From Chloroflexota bacterium (lineage in GTDB: Bacteria; Chloroflexota; Anaerolineae; Promineifilales; Promineifilaceae), in the NCBI GenBank assembly GCA_018004935.1, contig JAGNBF010000001.1, positions 1-64,000 on the forward strand: DNA of 64,000 nucleotides, read 5' to 3'. The notes beneath the pieces were generated by a model. That model was not told the DNA's origin. It made no database searches and was given only the letters and a program-made list of their open reading frames with translations. Made by a program: the position numbers and the translations under genes. How positions within the stretch are numbered: position 1 is the stretch's first letter; each line of letters begins with the position of its first letter. Below are positions 8,561 to 16,866 of the stretch, one piece after another.

Positions 8561-9394
8561 ATGGTGAATCAGATGAATGAGAATGAAAAACGATCATTGC
8601 CCTCAACGTTATACACTGAGGAATATTTTTTAACGGCCTGTGAAGGGTATGATGTGTTTCTGGAATCGGAAGGGCAACATTTGTCCCGACGGTTACGAGA
8701 TGCATTTGCGATGGCGGGGGTAACGGCCGGGATGCGGGTATTGGATGTGGGTTGCGGCCGCGGTGAGATTATCCGCCATTGCATGGAATTGGGTGTAGAA
8801 GCCTATGGCATAGATTATGCCGAAGTGGCTACCCGTATGAGTCTGGATGTTATTCATACCCATTCCCAAGCCCACCCGGAACAACATTACAAAACGGGTG
8901 TCTGCCGGGCCGATGCCAAAAAATTACCCTTTCCCACCGGTTATTTTGACCGCGTCTTACTGTTTGATGTGGTTGAACACCTCTACCCCTGGGAACTACA
9001 TGAGGCCTTGCTTGATATTCATCGCATCCTCAAACCCAACGGCCGCCTGATGGTACATACTGCCCCCAATCGCTGGTATGATGCCTATGCCTACCCCTGG
9101 GTACGGCGGGTCCGTATGTTGCTGGGGCAGGGTGCCCATTACCCCAAAGATCCCCGTGCCATTACCCCAGCAAATCAGGATGTACATGTGAATGAGCAGG
9201 ACATTCTGAGTATGCGCCGGGTACTGGCGGCGGCCGGTTTCAAAGCCAAAGTGTGGTTGGATAGCCCACCGCAAAACCGGCAGGAAAGTTGGTTCATGGC
9301 TATTTTACGTCGCCTTGCGTTTGGTATTCCCCCTTTCCGCTGGTTTTTTGAACGAGAAGTGTTTGCTGTGGCTGATAGGGGGACGGTTAATTAA
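8561..9394 (+). CDS. Class I SAM-dependent methyltransferase
   Basis: The 277-residue protein has the Rossmann methyltransferase motif I (VLDVGCGRGEII, about residues 59-70), an acidic end of strand 2 (YGIDYAE) and the later FDRVLLFDVVEHL and HRILKPNGRLMVHTAPN segments of the Methyltransf_11 type. The substrate cannot be told. The reading frame is open back to 8471, but the ATG at 8561 is favoured because a near-perfect promoter lies in the upstream part. A GCGGCCGC octamer falls within motif I (GCGRG). Confidence 0.85.
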   Translation: MVNQMNENEKRSLPSTLYTEEYFLTACEGYDVFLESEGQHLSRRLRDAFAMAGVTAGMRVLDVGCGRGEIIRHCMELGVEAYGIDYAEVATRMSLDVIHTHSQAHPEQHYKTGVCRADAKKLPFPTGYFDRVLLFDVVEHLYPWELHEALLDIHRILKPNGRLMVHTAPNRWYDAYAYPWVRRVRMLLGQGAHYPKDPRAITPANQDVHVNEQDILSMRRVLAAAGFKAKVWLDSPPQNRQESWFMAILRRLAFGIPPFRWFFEREVFAVADRGTVN

Positions 9395-9439
9395 AAAAGA
9401 GTCAATTAAAAAGGCGTATCTATAAACGGTAAACGCCAG

Positions 9440-9538
9440 GAGCAAACCAAAATGAGAATTGCTGGATTCTCCCCTCCAGCTTCTATCTCGAGGGGGGAGA
9501 GGGGAGTTGATTCCCTCTCCCGGGGGAGAGGGTCAGGG
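9440..9538. terminator. Paired inverted repeats between convergent genes
   Basis: CTCCCCTC ... GAGGGGGGAGAGGGGAG and CCCTCTCCCGGGGGAGAGGG form GC-rich hairpins between the convergent methyltransferase and CCA-polymerase genes. A similar sequence is found at 33940-33980 and 49680-49750. It lies in terminator position but has no strong T-tract. Confidence 0.4.
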
Positions 9539-9539
9539 T

Positions 9540-11162
9540 TTACTGACGCCGTACCCATGCCATGGCCTCTGCTATGGTGCTGACTTCGCCAGTGGCTTGG
9601 GCTTCTTCTAGCAGGCGCAGAAGTTGTCCGACCAGAGGCCCGGGGGCCAACCCCAACTCTTGCATGAGTTGATGCCCATTGAGCAAAGGCTGTGGGCTGA
9701 TGGTACGCTCATGCTGATGAAAGTAATGGTTGAGAAACCATTCCACCAGGGCGCATAATTTCCGCCACGCGGCCGCGTCGCCTACCCCCCCATAAGTTGC
9801 CAGATGATCCGCCAGGGATAACAATAGAACATCTACGCCATTAGGCCCCAACGCTTTAAAGAAACGGTATACCGCCCGGGGAGTAGGAGATTCACTCTGG
9901 AGTAAAAAGAGTGGTCGCATGTGTCCGCCTACTATCGTTTGTACCTGGCGCACGGCTTCCCGGCTCAGGCGTAAACGTTCTAGCACCGGGCCAGTCATTT
10001 TAGCCCCTACCCCATCATGGTCTAGAAAACGAATGCGGCCGCTTGCCTCATGGGTCTGGGTTTTGGCTTTCCCGACATCATGAAAGAGTGCCCCCAACCG
10101 CAGGATCGTCCAGCCATCAAGACCACCGTCTACGGACCGGGAAAGGTAATCTGTGAGGGGGTGGGTGTAAGGAGCCAGCGCTTTGCTGGCGGCACTAAGG
10201 GGGTGCTCGGTGGTGGCTGTGCCCCGGAGCCACTGTTCAACCTGTACCAACCAGCGCAGTACACTCCAGGTGTGTTCTAGAACCGGTTCGTGGTGAGGTG
10301 GCGACTGCACGATATGGGTCAGGGCGGCGACTTCGGGTAATAAAACAGGTAATAAGTTGTATGTTGCCATCTGCTGTAGCGCGGTGTGGGGGGCCGAGGT
10401 GAGGAGTAGTTTCAAAAATTCATCGCGGCAACGTTCAGCCGAAACACGGTTGAGGGTAGACGCGGCCGCAACTATTGCCTGCCCCGTCTCACTTTCAATG
10501 GTAAAGCCAAACTGCACCGCTTGCCGAATGGCTCGTAAACCTCGTACCGGATCATCGCTGATAGCCTCAGGGCTGGCCTGCCGGATGATTTTGGCTTTGA
10601 GATCGGCCTGGCCATGGCAGGGATCAATCAGACTGCTGGTGCGGGTTGCGGCCGCAGGTAAGGCAATGGCGTTCACCGTAAAGTCACGAGCCTGCAAATC
10701 AGCTAACAAATCTGGCCCCCGGTAACAGGCCACATCCAGCGTCGTATCGGCCAGAACAACCCGACCCGTGTCCCGTTCCGCATCTAGAGGGTAAGCGGGT
10801 TGATGGAGGACATTACCCAGGTGGAAAGCGGTAGCAATTCCTTTGCTGGGTACAACAAAATCCAGATCATGGCTGAGCCGCCCCATCAAGGCATCCCGCA
10901 CGGCTCCCCCCACCAGATAGATGGGGATTTCCAATTGAGCGAGGTGCGGCCGCAGTTCTGCCAGTAAAGGAGAAAGGGGCAACGGTTCGCCACCCTCCGA
11001 ATCCACATAAAGCAAGGTAAATTTTTCTTTGGGGCGATTGCGGCGAGCCAGGAGCGCGGCCGCGTGTCCTGTCTCACCTACACCGGCTACCTGTCCTTGT
11101 ACCAGCGCCACCCAATGGCCCTGGTAAGGAGTTAAATTGGGAAATGCGGTAGAGTGTGACAT
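9540..11162 (-). CDS. CCA tRNA nucleotidyltransferase / poly(A) polymerase with HD domain and N-terminal DUF5678-like domain
   Basis: This 540-residue protein has three parts. Residues about 10-60 (YQGHWVALVQGQVAGVGET...ALLARRNRPKE) look like DUF5678. Residues about 80-320 are a class II nucleotidyltransferase with LVGGAVRDAL, the DLD metal motif in SHDLDFVV, RDFTVNAIAL and the RNA-binding segment DPVRGLRAIR. Residues about 340-460 hold an HD phosphohydrolase domain (LFHDVGKAKT...HD). The family adds or repairs the CCA end of tRNA, or A-tails; this cannot be separated by sight. It is longer than usual because of the added N-terminal domain. Five or more GCGGCCGC octamers occur inside it. Confidence 0.88.
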   Translation of the reverse strand: MSHSTAFPNLTPYQGHWVALVQGQVAGVGETGHAAALLARRNRPKEKFTLLYVDSEGGEPLPLSPLLAELRPHLAQLEIPIYLVGGAVRDALMGRLSHDLDFVVPSKGIATAFHLGNVLHQPAYPLDAERDTGRVVLADTTLDVACYRGPDLLADLQARDFTVNAIALPAAATRTSSLIDPCHGQADLKAKIIRQASPEAISDDPVRGLRAIRQAVQFGFTIESETGQAIVAAASTLNRVSAERCRDEFLKLLLTSAPHTALQQMATYNLLPVLLPEVAALTHIVQSPPHHEPVLEHTWSVLRWLVQVEQWLRGTATTEHPLSAASKALAPYTHPLTDYLSRSVDGGLDGWTILRLGALFHDVGKAKTQTHEASGRIRFLDHDGVGAKMTGPVLERLRLSREAVRQVQTIVGGHMRPLFLLQSESPTPRAVYRFFKALGPNGVDVLLLSLADHLATYGGVGDAAAWRKLCALVEWFLNHYFHQHERTISPQPLLNGHQLMQELGLAPGPLVGQLLRLLEEAQATGEVSTIAEAMAWVRRQ

Positions 11163-11616
11163 GATTTAAGCAGGTTGTGAAAAGCAGTCATAACCAGATA
11201 TCTTAGTAATCGTCCAAAAATAAGTTCCGCACAGACCTGACAGGTTTTCGGAAACCTGTCAGGTCTAAATCGGGAAGTTATTTTTAGATGTTCACTTACT
11301 CAACGTGTATCTGTACAGGTGATCTACGACGATGCCTGAGTTTGTCGAAGGCCCTGCTGAGCTTCGACAAGCTCAGCCCATGAGAAAGTGCATAGTTACC
11401 TTGCCCAGAGTTTAGACCGAGAGGTAAACCTATCGCTTTCAAGAAAAAGGCGTGGTTCAAAAGTCGGCAAACTGTGCTTAACAGTTTGTAGGGCGATTTT
11501 GTAAATCGCCCTACACAATATGGTAGGCGGGCAGAAGCCAGTGCGTAGACCAAACCATCATCTGAACGCCACTAACGCATGTTTTCTAGCCCCGGTTCCC
11601 GGTAACTAACACACCT
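11163..11616. repeat. Intergenic repeats (three families)
   Basis: No gene is supported. At 11232-11265 is the palindrome GACCTGACAGGTTT/AAACCTGTCAGGTC, also seen at 19199, 23727 and 45567. At about 11334-11383 is the TGAGTTTGTCGAAG/CTTCGACAAGCTCA repeat. At about 11485-11520 is TGTAGGGCGATTT/AAATCGCCCTACA, a short form of the family at 12995 and 13600. A short open frame on the minus strand (11296-11553) consists of these repeats and is not taken as a gene. Confidence 0.65.
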
Positions 11617-12177
11617 TTACGCAAATATTTCTGGTTTTAAAACCGCGATATAGGGCAAGTTGCGATAAAACTGAGCATAATCAAGGCCATAACCTACGAC
11701 AAACTCATCTGGAATGTCAAAACCGATATAATCTACCGGCACATCTACTTCGCGGCGGGAAGGTTTGTTGAGCAGGCTACAGATGCGTAATGAAGCTGGA
11801 GCGCGGGCTAACAAATTCCGGTGCATATAAGCCAGGGTGCGGCCGCTATCAATAATATCTTCGATAATCAGGATATGCCGACCGGCGATGTCTTCTTTCA
11901 GGTCCATGATAATTTGCACGGCACCACTGCTTTTTGTGCCTGCGCCATAACTGGAGACACCCATAAAATCCACGTAATGCGGCCGCGTTATCGCCCGGCT
12001 CAAATCAGCTAGAAAAATATAGGCCCCTTTCAATACACAAATCAAGGACAAATCAGCCACATCCTCATATTCAGCCGTAATGGCTTCGCCCAACTCCCGA
12101 ATTCGTTTCTGCAACTCCATCTCATCAATCAAAACGTAGGCAATACTGTCGGTTAATTTACCACCTGTTTTTTTCAT
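11617..12177 (-). CDS. hpt: Hypoxanthine phosphoribosyltransferase
   Basis: The 186-residue protein converts hypoxanthine or guanine plus PRPP to IMP or GMP in purine salvage. The PRPP-binding motif ILIIEDIIDSGRTL is at about residues 101-114, ahead of the family motifs LKGAYIF (about 49-55) and DYIGFDIPDEFVVGYGLDY near the C-terminus. GGGGGAGAA precedes the ATG. It is followed upstream on the same strand by thymidine kinase after an 88-base gap, making a small nucleotide-salvage cluster. Confidence 0.95.
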   Translation of the reverse strand: MKKTGGKLTDSIAYVLIDEMELQKRIRELGEAITAEYEDVADLSLICVLKGAYIFLADLSRAITRPHYVDFMGVSSYGAGTKSSGAVQIIMDLKEDIAGRHILIIEDIIDSGRTLAYMHRNLLARAPASLRICSLLNKPSRREVDVPVDYIGFDIPDEFVVGYGLDYAQFYRNLPYIAVLKPEIFA

Positions 12178-12265
12178 TTCTCCCCCTTAGGAACTGTCTA
12201 AGAATAACTGCCCATTTTGTTATGGCCGGTCTCCTGACCGCGCCACCCAAGTTATTTTTAGATAC

Positions 12266-12847
12266 TCACTTAGCGCCATTGCGTCGCACGATATGGCAAT
12301 GACGACAACGCGCCTCATAGACCTCAGCCGCCCCAACCAACACTACCGGATCATCATACGCGGCAGGTTGCCCATTGATAAGGCGTTGGGTGCGACTGGC
12401 ACTCTCACCACACACCACACAAATTGCCTGAAGTTTGTCTACCTCTTCAGCCCGGGCCATCAGGTGGGGGATAGGGCCAAATGGTTCGCCCCGAAAATCG
12501 GTGTCTAGCCCAGCACAGATGACGCGAAACCCTTGATCTGCCAGGTGATTACAGATGGAAACAATGGCGGGGTCAAAAAATTGCACTTCATCAATAGCCA
12601 CGACAGTGGTTTGCGGCCGCAAAAGCGGCAAAATCTCCTCCGCTAGTCCCACCGGTTCTGCTTCCACCGTCAAACCATTATGGGATGTCACCCGCTCCAC
12701 CCCATATCGTACATCAATCTGCGGTTTAAACACCTGTACCGTTTGCTGGGCAATAATCGCCCGCCGCACCCGGCGAATTAGCTCCTCTGTTTTGCCGCTG
12801 AACATACTGCCACAAATCAACTCCACGCGCCCTCGCGAGTGTTTCAT
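12266..12847 (-). CDS. tdk: Thymidine kinase (type II)
   Basis: The 193-residue protein phosphorylates thymidine for salvage. It has the P-loop [14 protein letters not shown] at about residues 13-26, the Mg-binding segment [11 protein letters not shown], the lasso-type substrate loop, and a zinc site built from CVVCGESA and CRHCH near the C-terminus. GAGGAG lies ahead of the ATG. A GGTCTCCTGACC repeat remnant occupies part of the gap to hpt at about 12222-12252. Confidence 0.95.
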   Translation of the reverse strand: MKHSRGRVELICGSMFSGKTEELIRRVRRAIIAQQTVQVFKPQIDVRYGVERVTSHNGLTVEAEPVGLAEEILPLLRPQTTVVAIDEVQFFDPAIVSICNHLADQGFRVICAGLDTDFRGEPFGPIPHLMARAEEVDKLQAICVVCGESASRTQRLINGQPAAYDDPVVLVGAAEVYEARCRHCHIVRRNGAK

Positions 12848-13129
12848 ACCTTCATCTCCTCATATTGAACTTGCCAGACAACCCCTTTTATAGCATAGTT
12901 TACCGTGACCGTGCATAAACGGCGCTACTGAAGCAAACGGGGTAAGGTTACTTTTACATATTCACCAAGACGATTTATTCCCGCAACAATCTACTCCTAC
13001 GAAAATGTAGGGCGATTTGGTAAATCGCCCAGTGGACGATTTACAAAATCGTCCTACAAATTTTCATCCCTCTTGGTGCGCCAAAGGCCCATGGGGAACT
13101 CCTACGAAAATGTAGGGCGATTTGGTAAA
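12848..13129. repeat. Gene-free stretch with AAATCGCCC hairpin repeats
   Basis: Two near-copies of a unit start at about 12991 and 13100: CTCCTACGAAAATGTAGGGC followed by GATTTGGTAAATCGCC, then GGACGATTTACAAAATCGTCC and TTTTCATCCCTCTTGGTGCG. The second copy is interrupted at 13130 by a mobile element and resumes at 13588. Other copies are at 45012, 49540 and 54490. No gene is seen. Confidence 0.7.
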
Positions 13130-13587
13130 GGGTGTGTTTCATTTCAGTTGAGAGGAAGAAAATAATGAATCAGTGAATCCGTGAATTGTTGAATGATTAA
13201 CCAGGAGAACCCACCTGGCGGGCAAAATCGGGGGTTTTTGTCGTTTAAAATTAATCAGGTAATGGAATCCCCCCCACCCCTAACCCCGCCCCCCGGGGCG
13301 GGGAACTTTTCTAAGGGGCATTTTTCGGGGCATTCGCCCCGAAAAATGCCCCATGGGAATTCCCCCCTTCCCTCGGGAATCGGCAGGGGGGATGGGGTCA
13401 ATGAAGGCGTTACCCGATTAAAAATTTAATGAACAAAAACCCCCAGTTTTGCCCGCCTTAAAAAAACTCCCCGCCCCTGGGGGCGGGGTTGGGGGTGGGG
13501 GAACGCCACGTAGGCAATCGCCCTAGAGCGTCTACCGCTTCATGAACAGTTCAACAGTTAGTTATTCAACTCATTTGAAACACACCC
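13130..13587. mobile_element. 458-bp non-autonomous element (MITE-like) with 9-bp target duplication
   Basis: The ends are GGGTGTGTTTCA and its exact complement TGAAACACACCC, extending imperfectly to about 22 bases. TTTGGTAAA lies immediately on both sides (13121-13129 and 13588-13596). Removing the element plus one TTTGGTAAA restores GGCGATTTGGTAAATCGCC, the uninterrupted form of the surrounding repeat. The interior holds the GC-rich hairpin module (GGGGCATTTTTCGGGGC and complement at about 13315-13352), flanked by inverted arms GGCGGGCAAAATCGGGGG/CCCCCAGTTTTGCCCGCC. No transposase is encoded. A second copy with its right end missing begins at 45068. Confidence 0.85.
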
Positions 13588-14094
13588 TTTGGTAAATCGC
13601 CCGGGCGATTTACCAAATCGCCCTACAAATTTTCATTCCATTTGGTGAGTGCCCGCTCATGGGGAACTCCGACAAAAATAAGCTGCGAGTGGCGAGTTTG
13701 CGAGTGAACGCTTACTCGCCCACTCGCTACTCGCTACTCGCATATTCACTATTTTCATCTATCCCTTCGGCAAGCTCAGAACAGGCTTGGTGTGCCACAA
13801 TTCGTAGTAGAGACGCAAAATTTTGCGTCTCTACTTTACCAAAGGGTATGTTGCCAATGAGTTGAATAACCGCAATTCTCAATTGGCCCCGATGGGTAGG
13901 GATGGGGTTGGCCTCATCCTCTCACTCTTGCCGCATCTCCTACCTGCCTTACCCGGGTATCAAACCAGACATTGGTGGGGCAGGCGAGCGAGGCAACCGG
14001 GAGAACAAGTTGGGGTGATTAGACAATATTTCCCCCCGTTGCCCTGCCCCTACGACTCTCAATTGAGAATTGCCGATTAAATAATTATACTGTT
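13588..14094. repeat. Continuation of repeat field: interrupted repeat, CTCGC repeat, 28-bp palindrome
   Basis: 13588-13660 completes the interrupted AAATCGCCC repeat. 13684-13741 is rich in GCGAGT/ACTCGC (for example CTGCGAGTGGCGAGTTTGCG), matching the 59700-59795 region. A perfect 28-base palindrome occupies 13807-13834 (arms GTAGAGACGCAAAA). 13868-14080 is bordered by CAATTCTCAATTG and CTCTCAATTGAGAATTG. No gene is supported. Confidence 0.6.
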
Positions 14095-14360
14095 CACGAT
14101 CAGTTATTGCGCTTTTGCGCTGTGGCTGGTCTCCTGACCGCGCCACCCAGGTTATTGTGGGACGATTACTTAGGATTGACGATTAAATAACTTGAACATT
14201 TGCTGTGGCTGGTTTCCTGACCGTGCCACTCCCAGCGAACAAGTTATTTAGTTCTCATTCCTTAGGATTGACGATTAAATAACTTGAACATTTGCTGTGG
14301 CCGGTCTCCTGACCGTGCCACTCCCAGCGAACAAGTTATTGAGTACTCATTCCTTAGTAG
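14095..14360. repeat. Tandem GGTCTCCTGACC-type palindromic repeats, 92-bp period
   Basis: A unit starting TTAGGATTGACGATTAAATA is at 14170 and again at 14262. Each contains AATAACTTGAACATTTGCTG, a GGT(C/T)TCCTGACC core and a closing AGCGAACAAGTTATT, so that the outer AATAACTTG and CAAGTTATT pair. A shorter copy is at about 14118-14155. Further copies are at 12222, 26455, 39043 and 41725, with reverse-orientation copies at 18297, 37612 and 38043. Confidence 0.7.
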
Positions 14361-14415
14361 TTACCAATTCTGACGTTATTCGCAAGCAACCACGACATGA
14401 GGATGGAGTCGAAAT

Positions 14416-16800
14416 ATGAACATAGGCCCTTTAAGAAGCCGCACCTCAACCATTGACATCTACATTAAACTGGCTCAATACCCTATCTTGGCCGACAAAA
14501 TCCGTCAGCGTATGCGCGAAGAGTTCTTCCGTAGAGGCATCATCAGCGAAGATGCCTTTGAAAACGAAGTTGAAGAACGAGCCATTGAATCCCAGCGTCG
14601 CGAAGGTAGTTACGATCCCTTCAACCCCGAACCTCATGGCCTGTGGCAGGAGCGCAAAGCCCGCATTCGTGCCTTCCACACCGATTTTTACTTCGGCAAC
14701 AACCTACCCGCCAGCCTCTTTGAAGAAATTGTTGAAAATGTTCTGCATGGTCAACGAGGCGAAAGTCGCCCCGTTTTGGAATTAGGTTTTAACCCAGAAG
14801 TAGCTCCCTGGGACATGCTCTTTGACCAGGGCAAAATTTATGAAGCTTTGCCCCCTCCAGAACAGAAAAAAGTCAGCCACCACCTGGAAGAAATCAAAGT
14901 GGTCTTGATCAAGGGGATGATTAGTGATCACCTTGACTTTATCCGGGTAGCTAAAAAAGTATTCACCATTGCCGACTTACACAGTATATATCACCGGCGC
15001 ATTGGCCGAGGCAAAATTGGCGGCAAGGCGGCAGGAATGCTCCTGGCCTGGCGTATGCTCCAGCAACAAACCCCAGAATTTGGGGGTGACATCAGTGCGC
15101 AGATAGACATCCCCGAATCTTACTTTATGGCTACCGATGTCATTTACGAATTCCGCCGCTTCAACAATCTGGATCATTACATGAACCAGAAATATCGCCC
15201 TTTAGATGAAATCCGTAACCAGTATCCTCAAATTTTAGCGGATCACCTCAAGGGTGAATTCCCTGACAATATTGTCCAACGACTGGCTGATGTGTTAGAG
15301 CAGATGCAAGGACGACCCCTGGTGGTTCGTTCATCCAGTTTGTTGGAAGATAATTTTGGTTATTCCTTTGCCGGGAAGTATGAAAGTTATTTTTGTCCCA
15401 ATCAGGCCAGCCCGGAAGAAAATTTGCAAGAAGTGCTGGATGCTATTCGTAAAGTATTTGCCAGTACTTTGAACCCGGATGCTATTTTGTACCGGCAGAA
15501 AAAGGGGTTGATTGATTATGATGAGCGGATGGCCGTTTTACTTCAGGCGGTAGAGGGAGAACGTCACGGCAATTACTTCTACCCTACCTTAGCCGGGGTA
15601 GGCTTCAGCCAAAATCCATTCCGCTGGAATAGCAAAATTCGGCGCGAAGATGGGTTTTTGCGTCTGGTCTTTGGTATGGGTACAAGAGCCGTGGACCGGG
15701 TAGATCGTGACTATCCGCGTATGATCGCCCTCAGTCACCCGCAACTGCGCCCGGAAACGACAGCGAAGGCGATCCGGCAATATGCACAATACTTTGTGGA
15801 TGTGGTTGATCTGGCCGAAAATCGTTTCCATACGGTACCACTCCGTGAGGTTTTACCCCATCATCAAACAATATTGCGTTATATAGCGTCTATGGATAAA
15901 GGCGATTATCTCCAACCGGCTAACCTGATAGGACCAGGGGAATCTTTTGATGATGTGGTGCTGACGTTTGATTACTTGACGAAAGATCGTAACTTCGTGA
16001 AGCTCATGCGTAATGTTTTGCGACGATTGGAAACAGGTTATGAGACTGCGGTAGATATGGAATATGCTGTGCGTCTGATTCCCAGTTACCCCACGCCGGA
16101 GATTAAACTTATTTTGCTCCAGTGCCGCCCCCTTAGTCAACGCACCGATGCTGGTCCGGTGGAGATTCCCCAAGATATTCCTGATGAGTCGTTATTGTTC
16201 CGGGGACATTATTTGATTCCTGATGGTAAAGTGGAAGGCATTCGGTATCTCATTTTTGTGGATCCGGCGATGTATAACAAGGCACCATCTAATACTGTGC
16301 GCCTGGAGTTGGGGCGGGCGGTGAGTCGGTTGAACAAACGGCTGGAGCATGAGTTGTTTGTTTTATTGGGGCCAGGGCGGTGGGGTAGTTCTAACCTGGA
16401 TCTGGGAGTGAAGGTTTCTTATGCAGATATTCATAACACAAAGGTGTTGATTGAGATCGCGGCCGCGGACGGAGAAACTGTTCCCGATTTATCCTACGGC
16501 ACTCACTTCTTTCAGGATTTGGTAGAAGGAGGGATTTTTTCGTTGCCCTTACACCTGGACAAACCTGGGAGCTGTTTTCTGTGGGAATTCTTCCGCCAAT
16601 CGCCCAACCGTCTGGCTTACCTTTCGCCCCAAGATGCGGAGTTAGGGGATTATCTAAAGGTAATTGATGTAACGACGATTTTACCGAATGCCCGAGTTTC
16701 CATTCTGATGAATGGGGCTGAAGATGTTGCGGTGGGGTTTATCAGCCAGGGACATTGGCGGAGTGGACTACAGCAAGAGGTGTCAGTGTCTAGTTTCTAG
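14416..16800 (+). CDS. PEP/pyruvate-binding (PPDK_N) domain protein without the phosphohistidine domain
   Basis: The 794-residue protein has a unique N-terminal region (about 1-190), then an ATP-grasp-type pyruvate,phosphate dikinase N-terminal domain (about 195-570). This includes GKIGGKAAGMLLAW, PLVVRSSSLLEDNFGYSFAGKYESYF and the end motif LILLQCRPLSQR. The final 220 residues form a conserved-looking domain with VLLGPGRWGSSNLDLGVKVSYADI and YGTHFFQDLVEGGI. The swivelling catalytic-His domain and the PEP-binding barrel of true PEP synthase are absent. It is therefore probably a phosphotransferase of altered chemistry or a nucleotide-sensing protein; the function is unknown. GGATGGAG precedes the ATG. 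It holds only one GCGGCCGC, low for its length. Confidence 0.8.
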   Translation: MNIGPLRSRTSTIDIYIKLAQYPILADKIRQRMREEFFRRGIISEDAFENEVEERAIESQRREGSYDPFNPEPHGLWQERKARIRAFHTDFYFGNNLPASLFEEIVENVLHGQRGESRPVLELGFNPEVAPWDMLFDQGKIYEALPPPEQKKVSHHLEEIKVVLIKGMISDHLDFIRVAKKVFTIADLHSIYHRRIGRGKIGGKAAGMLLAWRMLQQQTPEFGGDISAQIDIPESYFMATDVIYEFRRFNNLDHYMNQKYRPLDEIRNQYPQILADHLKGEFPDNIVQRLADVLEQMQGRPLVVRSSSLLEDNFGYSFAGKYESYFCPNQASPEENLQEVLDAIRKVFASTLNPDAILYRQKKGLIDYDERMAVLLQAVEGERHGNYFYPTLAGVGFSQNPFRWNSKIRREDGFLRLVFGMGTRAVDRVDRDYPRMIALSHPQLRPETTAKAIRQYAQYFVDVVDLAENRFHTVPLREVLPHHQTILRYIASMDKGDYLQPANLIGPGESFDDVVLTFDYLTKDRNFVKLMRNVLRRLETGYETAVDMEYAVRLIPSYPTPEIKLILLQCRPLSQRTDAGPVEIPQDIPDESLLFRGHYLIPDGKVEGIRYLIFVDPAMYNKAPSNTVRLELGRAVSRLNKRLEHELFVLLGPGRWGSSNLDLGVKVSYADIHNTKVLIEIAAADGETVPDLSYGTHFFQDLVEGGIFSLPLHLDKPGSCFLWEFFRQSPNRLAYLSPQDAELGDYLKVIDVTTILPNARVSILMNGAEDVAVGFISQGHWRSGLQQEVSVSSF

Positions 16801-16866
16801 TACGTTTATGCGGAAGCCTGGAGCAGGTTTAGCCTGAAGACGTGCTCCCCAGGGCGATTGTATAAT

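Noticed and set aside
11296-11553. 85-residue minus-strand frame between the CCA polymerase and hpt
   Set aside because: Composed of three dispersed repeats without a ribosome site.
13193-13429. 78-residue frame inside the 458-bp element
   Set aside because: Pro/Gly-rich translation of the hairpin module; the second copy does not keep the frame, so it is not a transposase or accessory gene.
13684-13741. ACTCGC repeats as a direct-repeat array or replication origin iterons
   Set aside because: Only a few irregular short units, no initiator gene nearby, and the same units form the start of a coding frame at 59700-59795.
16861-16866. TATAAT just before the DUF155-like ATG as its promoter
   Set aside because: It abuts the start codon, so transcription would begin inside the gene; no -35 is present.
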